From contig JAEUKN010000013.1 of the NCBI GenBank assembly GCA_016794305.1, positions 1 through 37,006 of the forward strand: DNA of 37,006 nt, read 5' to 3'. The stretch's first letter is position 1. Each line of letters begins with the position of its first letter. This DNA comes from Alphaproteobacteria bacterium. Its GTDB lineage: Bacteria; Pseudomonadota; Alphaproteobacteria; Micavibrionales; Micavibrionaceae. Shown here in pieces: positions 36,534-37,006 of the stretch. A program made the position numbers and the translations under genes. The notes beneath the pieces are model-generated. The model ran no database searches, was not told the DNA's origin, and saw only the letters and a program-made list of their open reading frames with translations.

Positions 36534-37006
36534 TTAGCTCACCGGTGCATCGACCTTTACAGGCAAGTCGGCGGCGATAGGTTCGTCAGAGAGCATTTCA
36601 ATCATTCCCGAGGGTTGAACCGCAAAATTGGCGATAAACAACGCGTTGGAATAATAAACCACGGCATCGCAGAGGAAATAGCCTTGCTCATTCCGCCCTT
36701 CATAGCTGGCGGGGCGCACCGTGCCTTCAATCACTGCACGTGCCTTGGCATCCGTGGTTTTGGGGATATAAGGATCCTCCATAGTTTCGGAAATCAGGAA
36801 CGGACCTTCTTCCCCGCGCACGAAAAAGCAGAAAAAGCGCAAATAATCGAGCACGTTTTCTTCGGTGACCTTGATCGGGGCCTTGGCATTGACCTCATGA
36901 ATCGGGGGGGATGTGCCGTTCAAGCGGTGCAGTTCACCCTGATTCGCAAGATAGTACAAAACCAGGTTATTTTTGCCCCATGTGCGGTCCTTTAGGCGAA
37001 TCAGCA
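36534..37006 (-). CDS. Unrecognised protein, 5' end beyond the window
   Basis: The frame is open from the right edge of the window (37006) to the TGA/TAG-type stop at 36534, so at least 157 residues are encoded and the N-terminus is missing. The visible part begins IRLKDRTWGKNNLVLYYLAN and contains RLNGTSPPIHEVN, ENVLDYLRFFCFFVRGEEG and a C-terminal MIEMLSDEPIAADLPV. It is soluble, with a mix of aromatic and acidic residues and no signal or motif I can name. Its stop lies about 31 bases before the DUF817 start, so it may be the first visible gene of that operon. The internal TTG at 36957 is not a needed start. Confidence 0.75.
   Translation of the reverse strand, partial: LIRLKDRTWGKNNLVLYYLANQGELHRLNGTSPPIHEVNAKAPIKVTEENVLDYLRFFCFFVRGEEGPFLISETMEDPYIPKTTDAKARAVIEGTVRPASYEGRNEQGYFLCDAVVYYSNALFIANFAVQPSGMIEMLSDEPIAADLPVKVDAPVS

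Overview
The window reads as a chromosomal housekeeping segment of a Gram-negative alphaproteobacterium. The evidence is a BamD outer-membrane lipoprotein, a NagZ/ScpA pair, an S9 protein with the alphaproteobacterial-type N-terminal extension, aerobic-type CobS/CobT, an Azotobacter-type 7Fe ferredoxin, YejB/YejE permeases and dCTP deaminase (Dcd). Base composition looks balanced by eye and intergenic gaps are short. A long chemoreceptor suggests a motile cell. I cannot fix the genus; an uncultured Micavibrio- or Rhodospirillales-like lineage is only a guess.

Layout. 0.3-7 kb (+): a RimK-like ATP-grasp ligase overlapping a gamma-carbonic-anhydrase-family protein, then cobS-cobT without any other cobalamin gene, then two overlapping RNA methyltransferase genes. 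7-11 kb (+): an isolated glycogen debranching enzyme, tRNA-Phe(GAA) with its own promoter, and an uncharacterised pair of membrane proteins. 11-15.2 kb (+): nagZ-scpA, an amino-acid-type ABC permease and ATPase with no binding protein, and bamD. 15.2-15.9 kb: a type II toxin-antitoxin pair with an operator palindrome inside its promoter. 16-22 kb (+): gap, rplM-rpsI, a rhomboid protease, uvrB, a 50-residue basic protein and dcd. 22-25 kb: a secreted protein built of 11-residue repeats (minus strand), then a methyl-accepting chemotaxis protein. 25.3-28.1 kb: eno convergent with gltA. 28.3-33.6 kb (+): yejB-yejE, an M20 amidohydrolase, tpiA and secG. 33.6-37 kb (minus): a run of an unknown truncated gene, a DUF817 membrane protein, a glycerophosphodiester phosphodiesterase, an LD-carboxypeptidase and ferredoxin.

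Together the genes cover lower glycolysis and entry to the TCA cycle (gap, tpiA, eno, gltA), wall recycling (nagZ, S66 peptidase, peptide permeases), envelope assembly and secretion (bamD, secG, rhomboid), DNA repair and nucleotide supply (uvrB, dcd), and ribosome biogenesis (rplM, rpsI, methyltransferases).

The most unusual non-coding feature is a set of palindromic elements between 26.6 and 32.1 kb. Two are about 148 bp long with 18-19 bp terminal inverted arms. Their arms differ, but both carry the same apical stem-loop (CGTAC, six bases, GTACG) at their exact centre. A third, collapsed copy has the arms of one of them. The strongest candidates for new biology are this repeat family, the 9.5-11 kb membrane pair, the 11-residue-repeat secreted protein and the ATP-grasp protein that lacks a metal ligand.
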